Source: Podospora bellae-mahoneyi (taxonomy: Eukaryota; Ascomycota; Sordariomycetes; Sordariales; Podosporaceae). Taken from it: a stretch of DNA of 64,000 nt. The DNA lies in assembly GCF_035222275.1 (NCBI RefSeq), contig NW_026946359.1:2976001-3040000 (forward strand), in the 5' to 3' direction. Positions within the stretch are counted from its first letter, which is position 1. Each line of letters begins with the position of its first letter. Under the pieces are notes generated by a model. It was not told the origin of the DNA and did not search any database. It was given only the letters and a program-made list of their open reading frames with translations. Shown in pieces: positions 1-10,454 of this stretch. The position numbers and the translations under genes were made by a program.

Positions 1-410
1 CACTGCGGTGTAACAGCACTTTGTCGATCAAGATTGTGTCTATGGTATGTATTTATTCAGGGCCAACATTGCGAACGTTGGGATGAGGGAAGACGGGATG
101 ACGACAGGCTGGTTGTTGAACGGTGCACGACAGTCAGAGGGGCAGTGATCCCCGGTCACGGCCAGCCTAGTTAGGTCTGACATGGTGAGGACCAAGTAGA
201 TAGTCGCATTTGTCCCAGTCTGGGCCTTTCTCGAAAGGTAAAGGACAAGACTGTAGATCCTACTAGTTCCCGCTGCTTGCGGCTGGGTGGCTGGCTTGCC
301 CCTCCCCCACCATCTCGTTTCCATTCCTTCACCAACCTGTTCGTCTCAGATTACGCAAAGTAACCCCCCTCCCCAGGGGTTCGGGATCCCTTGGCCAGCA
401 AATAGTTCGG

Positions 411-418
411 TATAAAAG
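411..418 (+). promoter_or_regulatory. TATA-like box without an obvious downstream ORF
   Basis: TATAAAAG sits in a context that looks like a fungal core promoter: a pyrimidine-rich stretch with CCCATCCCATCC follows about 35-55 bases downstream. The first ATG triplets downstream on this strand (534, 586) open frames of only a few codons. It could drive a noncoding RNA or a gene with a small first exon, or be chance. Confidence 0.3.
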
Positions 419-804
419 GGGGCAGATATACGCTCTCTCTGCCGTTCCGTCCCATCCCATCCCATCCGCACTTGTACAAGCCTCTTCTTACACCCTTTGC
501 CAAGTGTGAGAATTACGCGTCATCAAACTTGCTCATGTACAGCAGCCACATCACATAACGCTTTCCAATCCAGTCCAGGAAGAGTGATGGTCGATCCCTT
601 GTTAGAAGTTGTGATTAGAATATCATGAGTAAACAAAAGTGAGGCCGCCGATGACGCCTGACATCGAGATACGGCAGTTCGGTCACCAAAACAAGCATAG
701 CAAGACAGTTTTGGACAGGACAAACCCAAACAGAAAAAGAAAAAAGAAAAAAGAAAAAAGAAAAAAGAGCAAACTTCTCATTGACAAACCCCACCTCACT
801 CTTC

Positions 805-810
<6 letters not shown>

Positions 811-847
<37 letters not shown>
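811..847 (+). repeat. (TC)n microsatellite
   Basis: About 18 TC units in a row, with no coding role visible. Confidence 0.95.
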
Positions 848-850
<3 letters not shown>

Positions 851-1175
851 ATAGAAATACCGTAATCTCTAGTCGGTCTAGCTTGCTCTCTGCTTGGTTG
901 GCCATGCTCTAACTTCTTTCTCTGTAAAAGATAGAAGAATGATGTGTCCCCAATTGCCCCTCGCTCGCTTGCTTCTGTTTTTTCTTTCTTTTTTTTTTTC
1001 TTTTTTTTTTTCACAACCAAAAACGCCTCGCCCAACTGCCCGAAATAAAAATAAAATCAATAAAAAAGAGTTCTTCCGTGTCTTGTCCCGCCAAAGGTCT
1101 CTTCATTTTGTTTCACCCAATTCAAAAACGTCTCTCTCCCTACTCTCCCCCTTCCCATACACACACCTCATCCTT

Positions 1176-2801
1176 CTAAACTCTCTGCATCCCCCCAAAC
1201 CCATGACTCTCCAACAAGCTGCTCGAAGCCACAAAACTAAAACCCCCAAAAGGATCATCCCTATCACCAGCCTCCCTCCTGCCCACTCCCGGCACACTCC
1301 CCATCTCCCTCCCGCCCCAACTCCCCGCCTGATCAAACCTCGACACAACCGGACTCAAGCTCAACTCGGTAAACTCGGCCGAGAAATTCTCCGCCAGCTC
1401 CGGGTCAGAAATATACGGCTGAATCGGCGGCTCCACCTCCCTCGCCTGCAGCGCCTTCCAGTTGATCTTGCGGAAGAACCTGTGCTTCTTGATCGTCTCC
1501 AGATCCTTCGGCATGTTGCTCCCCAGGCGCTTGGCGGGATCCTTGCGCAGCAATCTGGTAAGGAGATCCTTCGCGTCTGGACCCAAAAAGTAAGGCAGCA
1601 CTAACTTCTGCTTGATGATGTTGTCCTGAATCTTCTTGTTGTTTGGTCCGCGAAAGGGGGGGTTCCCAGTCATGAGATCGAAACCAAGCGCGCCCAAAGA
1701 CCACCAGTCAACCGCCTTGCCGTACTTCTTGCCTTGAATCACCTCGGGAGCCATGTACTCGACCGTTCCCAGGATCGAGTTACACGTGTCCGAGTCGACT
1801 GCCACTTTGGAAAGGCCAAAGTCGGTCAGCAAAAGGTGGCCCTGAGAGTCGAGGAGGCAGTTCTCCGGCTTGAGATCGCGGTAAACCACGCCCAGGTTCT
1901 GGTGGAGATGAGACAAGGCGAGAACCATCTCGGCCATGTAAAAGGCGGCAGTCTCTTCGCTAAACATCCTTTCCGTACTGAGATGAGTGAACAGCTCGCC
2001 ACCCTGGCCGTACTCGAGGATGAGGTACAGTTTCTCCTGGTCCTGGAAGGCGTAGTACAGCTTGACAACAAAAGGGTGACGGTTGACGCTCTCGAGGATC
2101 TGGCGCTCCGTCTTGGTTTGCTCCACCAGCTTCTTGTGCACGACGAGAGAGGCCTTTTTGAACTGCTTCTGCGCGAAAAGGCGGCCTGTGGCCTTCTCCT
2201 TGACGAGCAAGACGGTTCCATAGGTTCCCTTCCCGAGACACTTGAGAGGTTCAAAGTCGTCCGCCGTCATCTTAGGACGGGGAGGCACAGCCTCGCTAGC
2301 AGCATTGGGGACATCGCTGACAAAGTCGTGCTCGAGGTTGATCTCGTAACTGGTAGATCCCACCGAAGCCGTCTCATCGCTACTGCTGGTGCGGCTCTTC
2401 AAAGTGCTTCCACGGGAAAGGGGGCGGCTGTCACGGCGGCCGCTGCTGATCGTAGTCTCGCTGGAGAACGGCGAGGAGGCCTGGTGTTCGCTGCTGCGGG
2501 TCAAGGAGCTGGCACGGGAAGAAGCGGCGGTCGTGTCGTTGCTGTTGAGGCTGAAGTTCTCGATTTGCATACGCAACTTTCCTATGCCGCTTATGCCAGG
2601 GGAGGTAACGGGCTTCAGCATAGGGCTGCAGTTAGCACTGACGACGTCGTCCAACAGGTGGGTCGCCTTCTGGGCCCGCCTGCTAGGGGTCTTTGGGGCC
2701 GCGGGGCAGCCGCAATGATCAGAGTCCTCATCGCCAGAGGCCCCGGGGGTGTTGTTGAACCCGCGCACCGTCTTGAGCGCGGGCGTCGCCTTTGCAATCA
2801 T
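1176..2801 (-). CDS. AGC-family Ser/Thr kinase, S6K/Psk1-like
   Basis: Single-exon gene, 541 residues. Residues 1-180 are Ser/Thr-rich and probably disordered. The kinase domain spans about 183-445: glycine loop LGKGTYGTV, catalytic loop YRDLKPEN, LTDFGLSK, then YMAPE. The activation loop reads SILGTVEY, so a serine takes the place usually held by the PDK1-phosphorylated threonine of S6 kinases. The C-terminal tail has an AGC hydrophobic motif, FGGFSF, near residue 525. This layout fits the p70-S6K/S. pombe Psk1 group; Sch9-type kinases would have a C2 domain, and none is visible. By family knowledge it should be a TOR-linked kinase acting on ribosomal protein S6. Kinase identity is near certain; the subfamily is likely. 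The start is the first ATG of the frame. Confidence 0.9.
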   Translation of the reverse strand: MIAKATPALKTVRGFNNTPGASGDEDSDHCGCPAAPKTPSRRAQKATHLLDDVVSANCSPMLKPVTSPGISGIGKLRMQIENFSLNSNDTTAASSRASSLTRSSEHQASSPFSSETTISSGRRDSRPLSRGSTLKSRTSSSDETASVGSTSYEINLEHDFVSDVPNAASEAVPPRPKMTADDFEPLKCLGKGTYGTVLLVKEKATGRLFAQKQFKKASLVVHKKLVEQTKTERQILESVNRHPFVVKLYYAFQDQEKLYLILEYGQGGELFTHLSTERMFSEETAAFYMAEMVLALSHLHQNLGVVYRDLKPENCLLDSQGHLLLTDFGLSKVAVDSDTCNSILGTVEYMAPEVIQGKKYGKAVDWWSLGALGFDLMTGNPPFRGPNNKKIQDNIIKQKLVLPYFLGPDAKDLLTRLLRKDPAKRLGSNMPKDLETIKKHRFFRKINWKALQAREVEPPIQPYISDPELAENFSAEFTELSLSPVVSRFDQAGSWGGREMGSVPGVGRREAGDRDDPFGGFSFVASSSLLESHGFGGMQRV

Positions 2802-4087
2802 GGTCGTCGTGGTCGCCGTGGCGTGTGTTGTCGTCTAATATGTCAATTGTCAATGTCTCGTCAATGTATCGAAATCAGATGACCTGGTTTTCCCCCAAGG
2901 TCCTGAGCCGATAACGTGCGAATCCGAGTCTCATAAAATCCGGAGATCGCAAAAAGGTAAACCGTTCAAGGCTTTCCACGACGCCGTCCAGCGTCAGCGC
3001 GCACTTCGGTGTCTCGGCTCAGTCCCTTGTGGCTTGGAGTCGCACGCATCTGGTACTTGAAGAAAGAAGAAGAATTGTCTTGCGCGGTCGTTTGGATATG
3101 CATTGATGGTCGGGTCGGTCGTTCGGGGAAGTCGGGGTGGTGAGAGCCTGGAGAAGGTCGCTGTTCGCGTGGGAAAATGCGAGAGAAGGAGGGAACCTTT
3201 GATTTTTGAACATTTCAAGAAAACGTGTGGTTCACGGTCCAGTCCTGCGGCCGGGCGGTCTCACATGCGGCGCTGTCTGGCACCGCCTAGTGGTGCCATG
3301 CCCGCTGCAACTACCTACAGGCGCCCAGATCCCCCACTAAAAAGTCCCAACCAGCGGGAGCCTGAGAAAAAAAAATTCGTCTCAGCACCCACCGGAGAGC
3401 CCGCTCATTGGGTCCGGGCCGTCCTTTCAGTCCCGGATCGCCCCGTTTTTCTGCGTCTTGAAGGGTCGGCGCTGCCGCCAGATTCCTTGGTCATCTGGGG
3501 TACCTATTCATGCCCAGCTTCCCCGACCTCGAATACGGCCATGTAATCCACGGAAGCAAAGCAGGCTCTCCGTTCCGATGCAAACCGGTACGTAATGGAA
3601 CTGAGGGATGTCATGCCAAATCAGCATGTTATGCCCGTGGCTGATTTAGTGTCTTTCATGCCTGAATCGCACGCCGGCACGTTTCATTGTCTGCCCTAAC
3701 AAGAAGGAGAACAAGCCAGACGGGTGTCAGGCACCGGTACCCGTAGCACAAAGGCTTCAAGATCTCCCGTGAGGCGGTTCAACAACAAAGCCATGCAAGC
3801 CACAGGAGAGGATATCGTGTCGATGCCTCCGCCTCTCGGAGAAAGGTGCCGAGTAGCAATGTGAAAGGATGATGGGGAAAACCTTAATTTTAAGAGTCAA
3901 AAACCAGGCAGGCTAAAAGCTGATGTCGCTTTGGGCCAGGGTTAGGGTTAGAAACTCCCTGCATAATCGATGGCAGGTTGCCTGCCGGAGCTCAGACGCT
4001 CAAACTTGGGGGTGCAAGCCGCATTTCTCAAGTATCATGACCAGGAACCAGCCAAAAATACAAACAAAATCAATACCCACCGCAGTC
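2802..4087. promoter_or_regulatory. divergent intergenic region between the kinase and prp4 genes
   Basis: The two flanking genes point away from each other, so this 1.3 kb must hold both promoters and 5' UTRs. No reading frame here shows a domain or start context worth calling. The only distinct motif is the TTAGGG pair near the prp4 side. Confidence 0.5.
3938..3951 (+). promoter_or_regulatory. telomere-like box upstream of prp4
   Basis: AGGGTTAGGGTTAG, two TTAGGG units, about 140 bases before the prp4 start codon. In other fungi such short promoter boxes bind TRF-like Myb factors (Tbf1, Teb1). The site is seen; the role is inferred. Confidence 0.45.
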
Positions 4088-5830
4088 ATGATGCACCCAT
4101 CACGTAGGGCGTATGTTGAGGAGGCTGACACTGAGGTAAGGTCTATCATCCACACCCCTATCTGTCATGAATCGCAGCCGCTCAACATTACAGCCCGAAC
4201 TCGAACTGACCCGCATCGTCGTTTGCAGGACCGAGGAAGTGGAGGCATTGACATAGATGCCATTCGTGAGTAGCCCCCGATAACACCCCAAACACTTTGT
4301 CTCCCATGTACTGACTTTGTCCCAGCAATCGACCGCGACTATGACATCCCCGGAGCCGGCACAGGCATTGCGCCCGAGAGAGCATCAGCCATCATCTCAC
4401 AATTCGAGCGCAAGCGATTCGCCGCCACTATCGCGGTCCCAACCGACGATGGACGTGTCCGCGCCAAACTTCGAGAGCTAGGCGAGCCTATCACGCTGTT
4501 CGGCGAAGGACCGGTCGACCGACGCGACAGGTTACGAGAGCTTCTTACCGAGCAGGCGCAGCAGGCGACAGGCCAGGAGAGCGCAGATGTGGAGATGCAG
4601 GATGCTGGCAATGACGAGGAAGCGGAAGAGCAAGAGGAAGAGTTTTACTCTCGGGGAACACAGGAGCTTCTCGATGCCCGAATAGAAATCGCCAAGTATA
4701 CGATCCCCCGAGCGAAACGGCGCGTCGAGTTTCAGAAGAAGGAGGCTACGATTCCTCTCCGTACCCATGTCAAGTTCAGGAAGGAGATTAAGGAGCGGCT
4801 TCAGACGTTTGAATTGCAAGCCAGTCAGACTGCGGGAGATCGTCATGTGAGCATGACGAGGTTTTCGCCAGATGGACAGATGATTGCGACTGGAAATTGG
4901 GGCGGTCAAGTCAAGCTTATCGATATACCGACTTTGGAGCATCGCAAGACGCTGCGAGGACATACCAACAAGATCAGCGGTTTGGCCTGGAGGCCTGGCG
5001 CCACCCTTCCCGAGGCCAACATCTCGGAGGACACGGTCAACCTTGCTTCGGGTGGTGCAGAGGGCCAGGTTCATCTTTGGTCGCTAAATCAAGATACACC
5101 GCTATCGACGCTCTCTGGGCACTCGCAAAGAGTATGCCGTGTCGAGTTTCACCCTTCTGGAAAATACCTCGCATCTGCGTCTGAGGACACGTCGTGGAGG
5201 CTGTGGGATATCGAAACTACAACCGAACTGCTTCTTCAAGAGGGACACTCGCGGGGAGTGTACGCCGTAAGCTTCAACACCGACGGGTCCTTGCTGGCCA
5301 GTGCAGGTCTGGACAGTATTGGAAGAATCTGGGATTTGCGGTCGGGAAGGACAGTCATGATTCTCGACGGGCATCTGGATGGCCACATCAAGCCGATCTA
5401 CGGGCTGGACTGGAGTCCGGACGGGCACCGGGTCCTCACGGCCTCGGCAGATGGATGGATCAAATGCTGGGACGTGAGAAAAGTGCAGAGGACAGGCGGA
5501 ATTGGTGCGCACACAAGCGCGGTATCAGATGTCAGATGGTTCAAGGGGATGGATGAGCCCGTTGACGGGAAGCCACCAGGCGAGGACGACAAGGGAAACC
5601 AGTTGCCAAAGAAGTCTGGGACGTTTTTGGTGTCGTCTGGGTTTGACCACAAGGTCAACATTTTCTCGGCTGATGATTGGGCTCTTGCTCAGTCGCTGAG
5701 CGGCCATACTGGCCCAGTAGCGAGTGTCGATGTAAGCCGGGACGGCAAGTGGATCATCAGCGGTGGACATGATCGGACTGTCAAGTTATGGGGTCGTAAT
5801 GATGCAACGGGTCTGTATGGTGACTTTTAG
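4088..5830 (+). CDS. prp4: U4/U6 snRNP component Prp4 (WD40)
   Basis: Three exons: 4088-4135, 4229-4265 and 4326-5830 (1590 nt, 529 residues). Both introns have GT donors (GTAAG, GTGAG) and AG acceptors, and the joined frame is continuous. An N-terminal splicing-factor motif (about residues 64-102, with VPTDDGRVRAKLRELGEP) is followed by a Glu-rich linker and a WD40 propeller from about 205 to the end, with repeated GHT and LWD/KLW signatures. This order, SFM then WD40, is diagnostic of Prp4/PRPF4. The protein binds Prp3 and stabilises base-paired U4/U6 in the tri-snRNP, in the nucleus. Two ATGs in tandem open the frame (4088, 4091); either could start it. The U6 snRNA gene lies in the same window at 47.7 kb. 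Confidence 0.95.
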
Positions 5831-6226
5831 GGATCACTTCCTTGCAAGTCAGGTAGGGAGGAACCGGGCCGGAATTAAGGGGGATGTTAAATGTATAGTA
5901 GCTAGCTGTGAATTGATACCCGAATACAAAGACTGGTCTGGTCCCATTTTCATCCTCTGAAGAAGTACTTTTGTACCTACCTGTGTTGGACTTGGCCCAG
6001 ATGCGGCGAGATGCGCGAGCTGCGCTGGCGTCACAGGTTGCTGGGACCGACGCACGGGCCATATTTTAAGTGGTTTGCCGATAAAGGCCGATAAAGTCTT
6101 GGGGGATCTTGAATCTTGGGGTGATTGTTTGCTTTCAGCTTTTCCAACGTTCAAGCTTAACAGCCTACAACTCTTCATCGCGTTGCTCGACTTTTCTAGC
6201 AGTGATCCAGCTCGCCTTGATCGATT

Positions 6227-6281
6227 CCGACGACGACGACAACGACGGCAACGACGACGACAACGACGACGACGACGACGA
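6227..6281 (+). repeat. imperfect (CGA)n trinucleotide repeat
   Basis: CGA/CAA/CGG triplets in a row, upstream of the cyclin gene. Confidence 0.9.
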
Positions 6282-6433
6282 TTGCTCAATGAACGAGATC
6301 GAGTCCCACACTTGAGCAAGGGGGAGAGAGAGATCGATTCGATTCTCCACCGAAGGAAGCAAGTCGCCGCCGCCGCTCGAGCCAGTGAGTAGTTGCTTTT
6401 GTCTCTTGATCTTTTCGAGACGACACACACGAC

Positions 6434-6470
6434 TCGACACGACAAGACACGACACGACACGACACGACAC
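6434..6470 (+). repeat. (ACGAC)n pentanucleotide repeat
   Basis: About seven ACGAC-type units in tandem with small variations, ending 15 bases before the cyclin start codon. If transcribed, it forms a structurally simple 5' leader. Confidence 0.85.
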
Positions 6471-6484
6471 TAAGAGGCAAGGAA

Positions 6485-8060
6485 ATGTCTTCTTCCAACA
6501 ACTTTGACCGATACCGACCACCAAGAGAAGCACCCGCTCACCCGCCAAAACCGCCGTTTATCGCAGAGTACAACAACACTTCGCAGTCGTCATCGCCTGC
6601 TACTACTGGGAGAAGGCGCGAGGGAGGAGGAGGAGTGCCGCCTGCTGTACCGTCGCCCCCGGTTTATTCCTCCAGGACATCGCCGCCGCCGCGACCGCTG
6701 CGGAGCGCCCCCTCGCCTGCCATGTCTAGCCCGCAGAGGTCGCAGCAGCAGAGGAGGGAGCAGTGGCTGTTCACGCTGGACGAGGTGAAGAGCACGCCAA
6801 GCATCATGGACGGGCTGCCGATTGGGGAGGAGAGGTTGAGGAGGGCGAAGGGGGTGAATTTTATTTACCAGGCGGGCATGTTGCTGGAGCTGCCGCAGAT
6901 TACGATTTGGGTGGCGGCGGTGTTTTTTCATCGGTTTTATATGCGGTATAGCATGGTTGAGCAGAATGGGGGCATACATCACTATGTAAGGAGGGTTTCT
7001 ATATTCCTGGGAGAGTTGGATGAAACCGAACTAACCACAAGGAAAAATGATTTAGAATATCGCCGCCACGTCGTTGTTTTTGGCGAATAAGACGGAGGAA
7101 AACTGCCGCAAGACGAAGGACTTGATCATTGCTGTCGCCAAGGTGGCTCAGAAGAACACCAAGCTGATTATTGATGAGCAATCGAAGGAGTACTGGCGGT
7201 GGCGGGATTCGATCCTTGCGTTTGAGGAGATCATGCTCGAGACGCTTACCTTCGATCTCATGATTAATAACCCCTACGGCGAGATTTTTGACCTGCTGGC
7301 GGAGCTGGATCTGATCAAAAACCACAAGCTGCGGGATGGGGTCTGGGCTTTTTGCAACGACGCGTGTCTGACGGTGCTGCCGTTGGTGTTGAGCACAAGG
7401 GAGGTGGCCATCTCGGCGATTTTCTTCTCGGCGACGGTGAACAAGGTGCAGATTGAGGATGTGAGGGGCCAGAGCTGGTGGGTGTACTTGGGGGGGACGG
7501 AGGATATGGCGGCGTTGGGGGTGAATTTGATGTGTGAGTTTTATAGGGAGAACCCGCTGCGGAAGCAGGAGAAGCGTCCTCCCAGTCCGGAGTTTAGGCT
7601 GGAGAGCACGAGGAGGAGGGGGGATGTGGCTTTGGGGCTTGGGGGGGTGATGGAGGTTGGTAGTCCGGGGACTGGGACGCCGACGCCGGTGGGGACAGAT
7701 AGGGCTGGGACGCAGAGTCCGGGGCGGGGGAGGGTCAATGGGAACGGGGTTGTCAAGGAGGAGGAGGGGGGGGTGAAGAGGGAGGGGTCGTCGTCGGCCG
7801 AGGAGAGGAGGGCGGCGGCTGTTAAGGCGAGTGTGGAGAATGGGGATTCGGATGCGGCGTTGAAGGCTGCGGCGAATGAGTTGGGGGTTCATGAGAATGG
7901 GGATGGTGGTGGTGGGGGGTTGGTGTCCCCTGGGCCGATGCTGGCGGCGATCAAGAGGAAGAGTGCCGAGTTGGAGGATGCGGTGGATGCTGCGGAGAGG
8001 GAGGCGAAGAAGATTAAGTTGCAGGATGATGAGGATGAGGGAGAGATTAAGGGGTCTTGA
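6485..8060 (+). CDS. cyclin T/K-type protein (Pch1/CTD-kinase cyclin-like)
   Basis: Two exons, 6485-6985 and 7056-8060, joined in frame after GGIHHY to NIAATSLFLANKTEEN; 501 residues. Residues 1-95 are Pro/Ser-rich. The first cyclin box starts near REQWLFT and contains RRAKGVNFIYQ and the KTEENCRK signature of transcriptional cyclins. A second box follows to about residue 310. The tail is Gly/Glu/Lys-rich with KRKSAE and REAKKIK stretches that may act in nuclear import. The core pattern matches cyclin T/K and fungal Pch1-type cyclins, which activate Cdk9/Cdk12-like kinases on the RNA polymerase II CTD. It is not the shorter Ssn8 (cyclin C). The exact kinase partner cannot be read from sequence. 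Confidence 0.9.
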
Positions 8061-8614
8061 TTGAGGAAGATAATGGGGGTGCGAGAGATTGGACTGGTAG
8101 CACTTCCCTCTTCAGCGGTTGACTCTTTTGTTGACGTTATTATTATTTTTATTTGTTGTTTTGGAGTTTTTTTGTTGTTGTTTCCGGCGCCAAGGATTAG
8201 CGAACGGGATATTTAGGGGGTGGTTTAACCAGCAAAGGAGGGTTTTTATATCGAGGGGTTCGGATTCTGGTGTATTATATTTTTTTTTATATATTTTGAT
8301 ATCCCTCTTTTTTTTTTTTTTCCTTTTTTTCTTTTTTTTCTTTTTTTTTCTCTCCGTTTCATCTCTTACCTCTCCTTCTATTTCAATGCTAATAGGCGAT
8401 GTGGAATGGGGGATTGTAGTTAGGCAGAATCTCTATGGTTTGAGAGATGATATATGTGTTGTCCGTTGTGTGTATCGGTCTGTGTGTGTGTGGTGAGTGA
8501 TATTTGGATGGTGGCGGCAGGAGTAAGTATCATTATTTTGACAAAAGTTTCAATAAATAGTGTTTGAACCTTTGTACCCGTTTTATTTTTTTTAAAAAAA
8601 TGTTGAATATATAT
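8061..8614. other. convergent 3' region of the cyclin and dus4 genes
   Basis: Very T-rich, with poly-T blocks around 8308-8350, consistent with two facing 3' UTRs. No gene seen. Confidence 0.5.
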
Positions 8615-9964
8615 TCACATCCTCCCTATCCCACCGGGCTTCTTCTCCTCGAGAAAGTCAATCAGCTCAACCATGTCCCCGACCTTCATCAACTCTGCCC
8701 TCTCCTGCTTGTTCAGCAAGGCGACCTTGTCTTTTTGGCTTGGGCCCATGCCTGGGGAGCACATCTCGTTGATGTGGTGCAGGACGAGCTTGAAGGGCAT
8801 GGGCGCTTTGATTGTTTTGTTGAGGAAGTATTCGACTGCCTCCCAGGGGCAGGAGTTTCTGCCGGAGAAGAGGGCTGGGTTTGCGAGGAGGGCGCGGGCG
8901 GACATTAGGCCGGAGAGGTGGGGGATGTTATGCTCTGGTGGGGAAGAAGAGGAGGAAAGGGTGTTGTGGAAGGGGGAGGTGAATGGGAGGGAGTCGAGGG
9001 TGAAGACGTCGCCTGAGAGGAGGATGGGGACTTGAGTTCCGAAGGTGGAGGTTAGGATGGAGAGGGACTCGACGTTGATGGGGGTGGAGGAGGGGGTTTG
9101 GCGGGTTCGGGGGTGGATGGTGAGGAAGTCGATTGGTCGGGTGGTGGTGAGGGAGCAGGGGGCGAGGAGGGTGGTTATGAAGTCGATGGTTTTTCTAAAC
9201 GGGGGGGTTAGGATGAGGTGGAAAAGGGGAAGGGGGGGGGTAGGAGACGTACCGGAGATCTTTGTGAACTCGTATCTTAATGCTGACGCTCCTGCCTTTG
9301 GGGCTGTTGATATCCTTTTCTAACCCTGAGACATCCCAGCCGTCTTGGTGGAGTTGGGATCGAGTTTCGAGGACGATGTCGCGGACTAGTTCTCGCTTTT
9401 CCATGAGGGCGGCGCCGAGGGTGGAGGAGCAGGCCCATGATTGGGGACAGCCGCAGTTGAGGTCTACTCCGGAGGCGAATGGGACGACGAGAGAGGAGGC
9501 TCGGGCAAGTTCTTGGGGGACGTTGGCGCCGAATTGGACGATGGTTGGTGGTTGGGGGCCGGCGGTGGAGATGGTGAAGTCGCTGTCACGGGCGAATTTG
9601 TTGCGGTTGAATTCTTTGGCGAGGATCATGGGGGTCCAGCAGAGGTCGGTGCCGTAGTGGTGGGCTGTTTGGCGGAAGGCGAGCTGGTAAAGGGGTTAGA
9701 ATAGGGGTTGTTGTGGGATAGTGAGAGGAGGCTTGCCTTGCTGTACCGCACCATGGGGGCGGAGGTGTGTAATAGACGTTTCTCATTTTTGGCAACCTCG
9801 AAGAGTTTGAGGGGACTGGTTTATGTGAAGATGGTGGTGTAAGTGAGTGTATCTACAAGATGTGGATGGCTTACAAGCTATGAGCGAGGACAGGGGTGTA
9901 AGCGAGTAAGTGAGTGATGAGGGCCAGCTTACTGTATGAACTCTTGGTTCAGTGGGTTCGCCAT
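8615..9964 (-). CDS. dus4: tRNA-dihydrouridine synthase Dus4
   Basis: Four exons on the minus strand: 9964-9933, 9815-9737, 9683-9253 and 9194-8615 (1122 nt, 373 residues). The joined N-terminus reads MANPLNQEFIHPLKLFEVAK, followed by the Dus landmark SAPMVRYSKLAFR. The FMN TIM barrel includes the catalytic-cysteine motif NCGCPQ near residue 113, SVSIKIRVHKDLR, and a C-terminal helical part. The family reduces uridine in the tRNA D-loop using NADPH; the Dus4 group acts at U20a/U20b. Length and the HPLKLFEVAK-like start fit Dus4 better than Dus1-3. Intron 2 (9736-9684) starts with GC, not GT, in an otherwise strong donor (AAG followed by GCAAGC). The gene is divergent from ade2. Confidence 0.92.
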
Positions 9965-10454
9965 TTTGAATAATTCAATTGATTTAGTTTCAATAAGATC
10001 TCTAATGCTACGACTTCATCTGATGGTGAGTGAGTCTTTCGTGAGCCTTGGTTTACCCCACCTCAGACTTACACAGTTGAAGCTCACCTAGGTGAGTCAA
10101 GGTCTACAAACTGGTAAGATGGTAGGATAATGGGCGCTATGCTAAGGTAGTGAATGCACTGTTCTCCGATAGCAGGTGTGCTCATTGACCCAGCTCAGGG
10201 GAAACTCTGAATCTGTTCGTGAAAAAAGTTGCAGGAGTTCAGTTGACAAAACTCCAGATTTTCCCCGCGAATGTGGGGGATCAGAGACTGACAGCGGGCA
10301 TTTTGAGTGCTCTGATTGGCCGAAAGTATTTTTGCCCCTCGGTGACGAGGTTCACCCCGCCATATCAAGCATCAGGATTCAGCAATCGAGGACTTTACAG
10401 GGCACGGTGACATCAAATTCGAGTCATTCAACCGAAGTATAAGGTTTAGCTAGT
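9965..10454. promoter_or_regulatory. shared divergent promoter of dus4 and ade2
   Basis: About 490 bases between two divergent start codons (690 if ade2 starts at 10656). Contains a 14-base perfect palindrome and an overlapping TGAGTCA site, described separately. Confidence 0.6.
10083..10099 (+). promoter_or_regulatory. palindrome overlapping a CPC1/Gcn4-type site
   Basis: CTCACCTAGGTGAG (10083-10096) is a perfect inverted repeat. It overlaps TGAGTCA (10093-10099), the core site of Gcn4/CPC-1 bZIP activators. In yeast, ADE genes are under Gcn4 control, so a site here upstream of ade2 makes sense. Binding is inferred. Confidence 0.45.

Larger units (their letters stand above)
1..1175. other. 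intergenic / 3' flank of kinase gene, no convincing gene
   Basis: No convincing coding region. It holds an isolated TATA-like box at 411-418, an A/G-rich run around 731-770, a TC dinucleotide repeat at about 811-847 and pyrimidine-rich DNA at 960-1012. The latter part is probably the 3' UTR of the kinase gene on the minus strand. A 94-codon minus-strand frame at 40-324 has no recognisable domain and I do not call it. Confidence 0.5.
5831..6484. promoter_or_regulatory. prp4 3' UTR and cyclin-gene promoter / 5' UTR
   Basis: The region joins two genes on the same strand. Its second half is rich in CGA triplets (6227-6281) and ACGAC pentamers (6434-6470), directly upstream of the cyclin start, so they probably lie in its 5' UTR. 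A GTGAGT at 6384-6389 could be the donor of a 5' UTR intron, which I cannot confirm. Confidence 0.45.

Noticed and set aside
3938-3951. Interstitial telomere or chromosome-end scar
   Set aside because: Only two TTAGGG units and single-copy genes on both sides; a promoter box is more likely.
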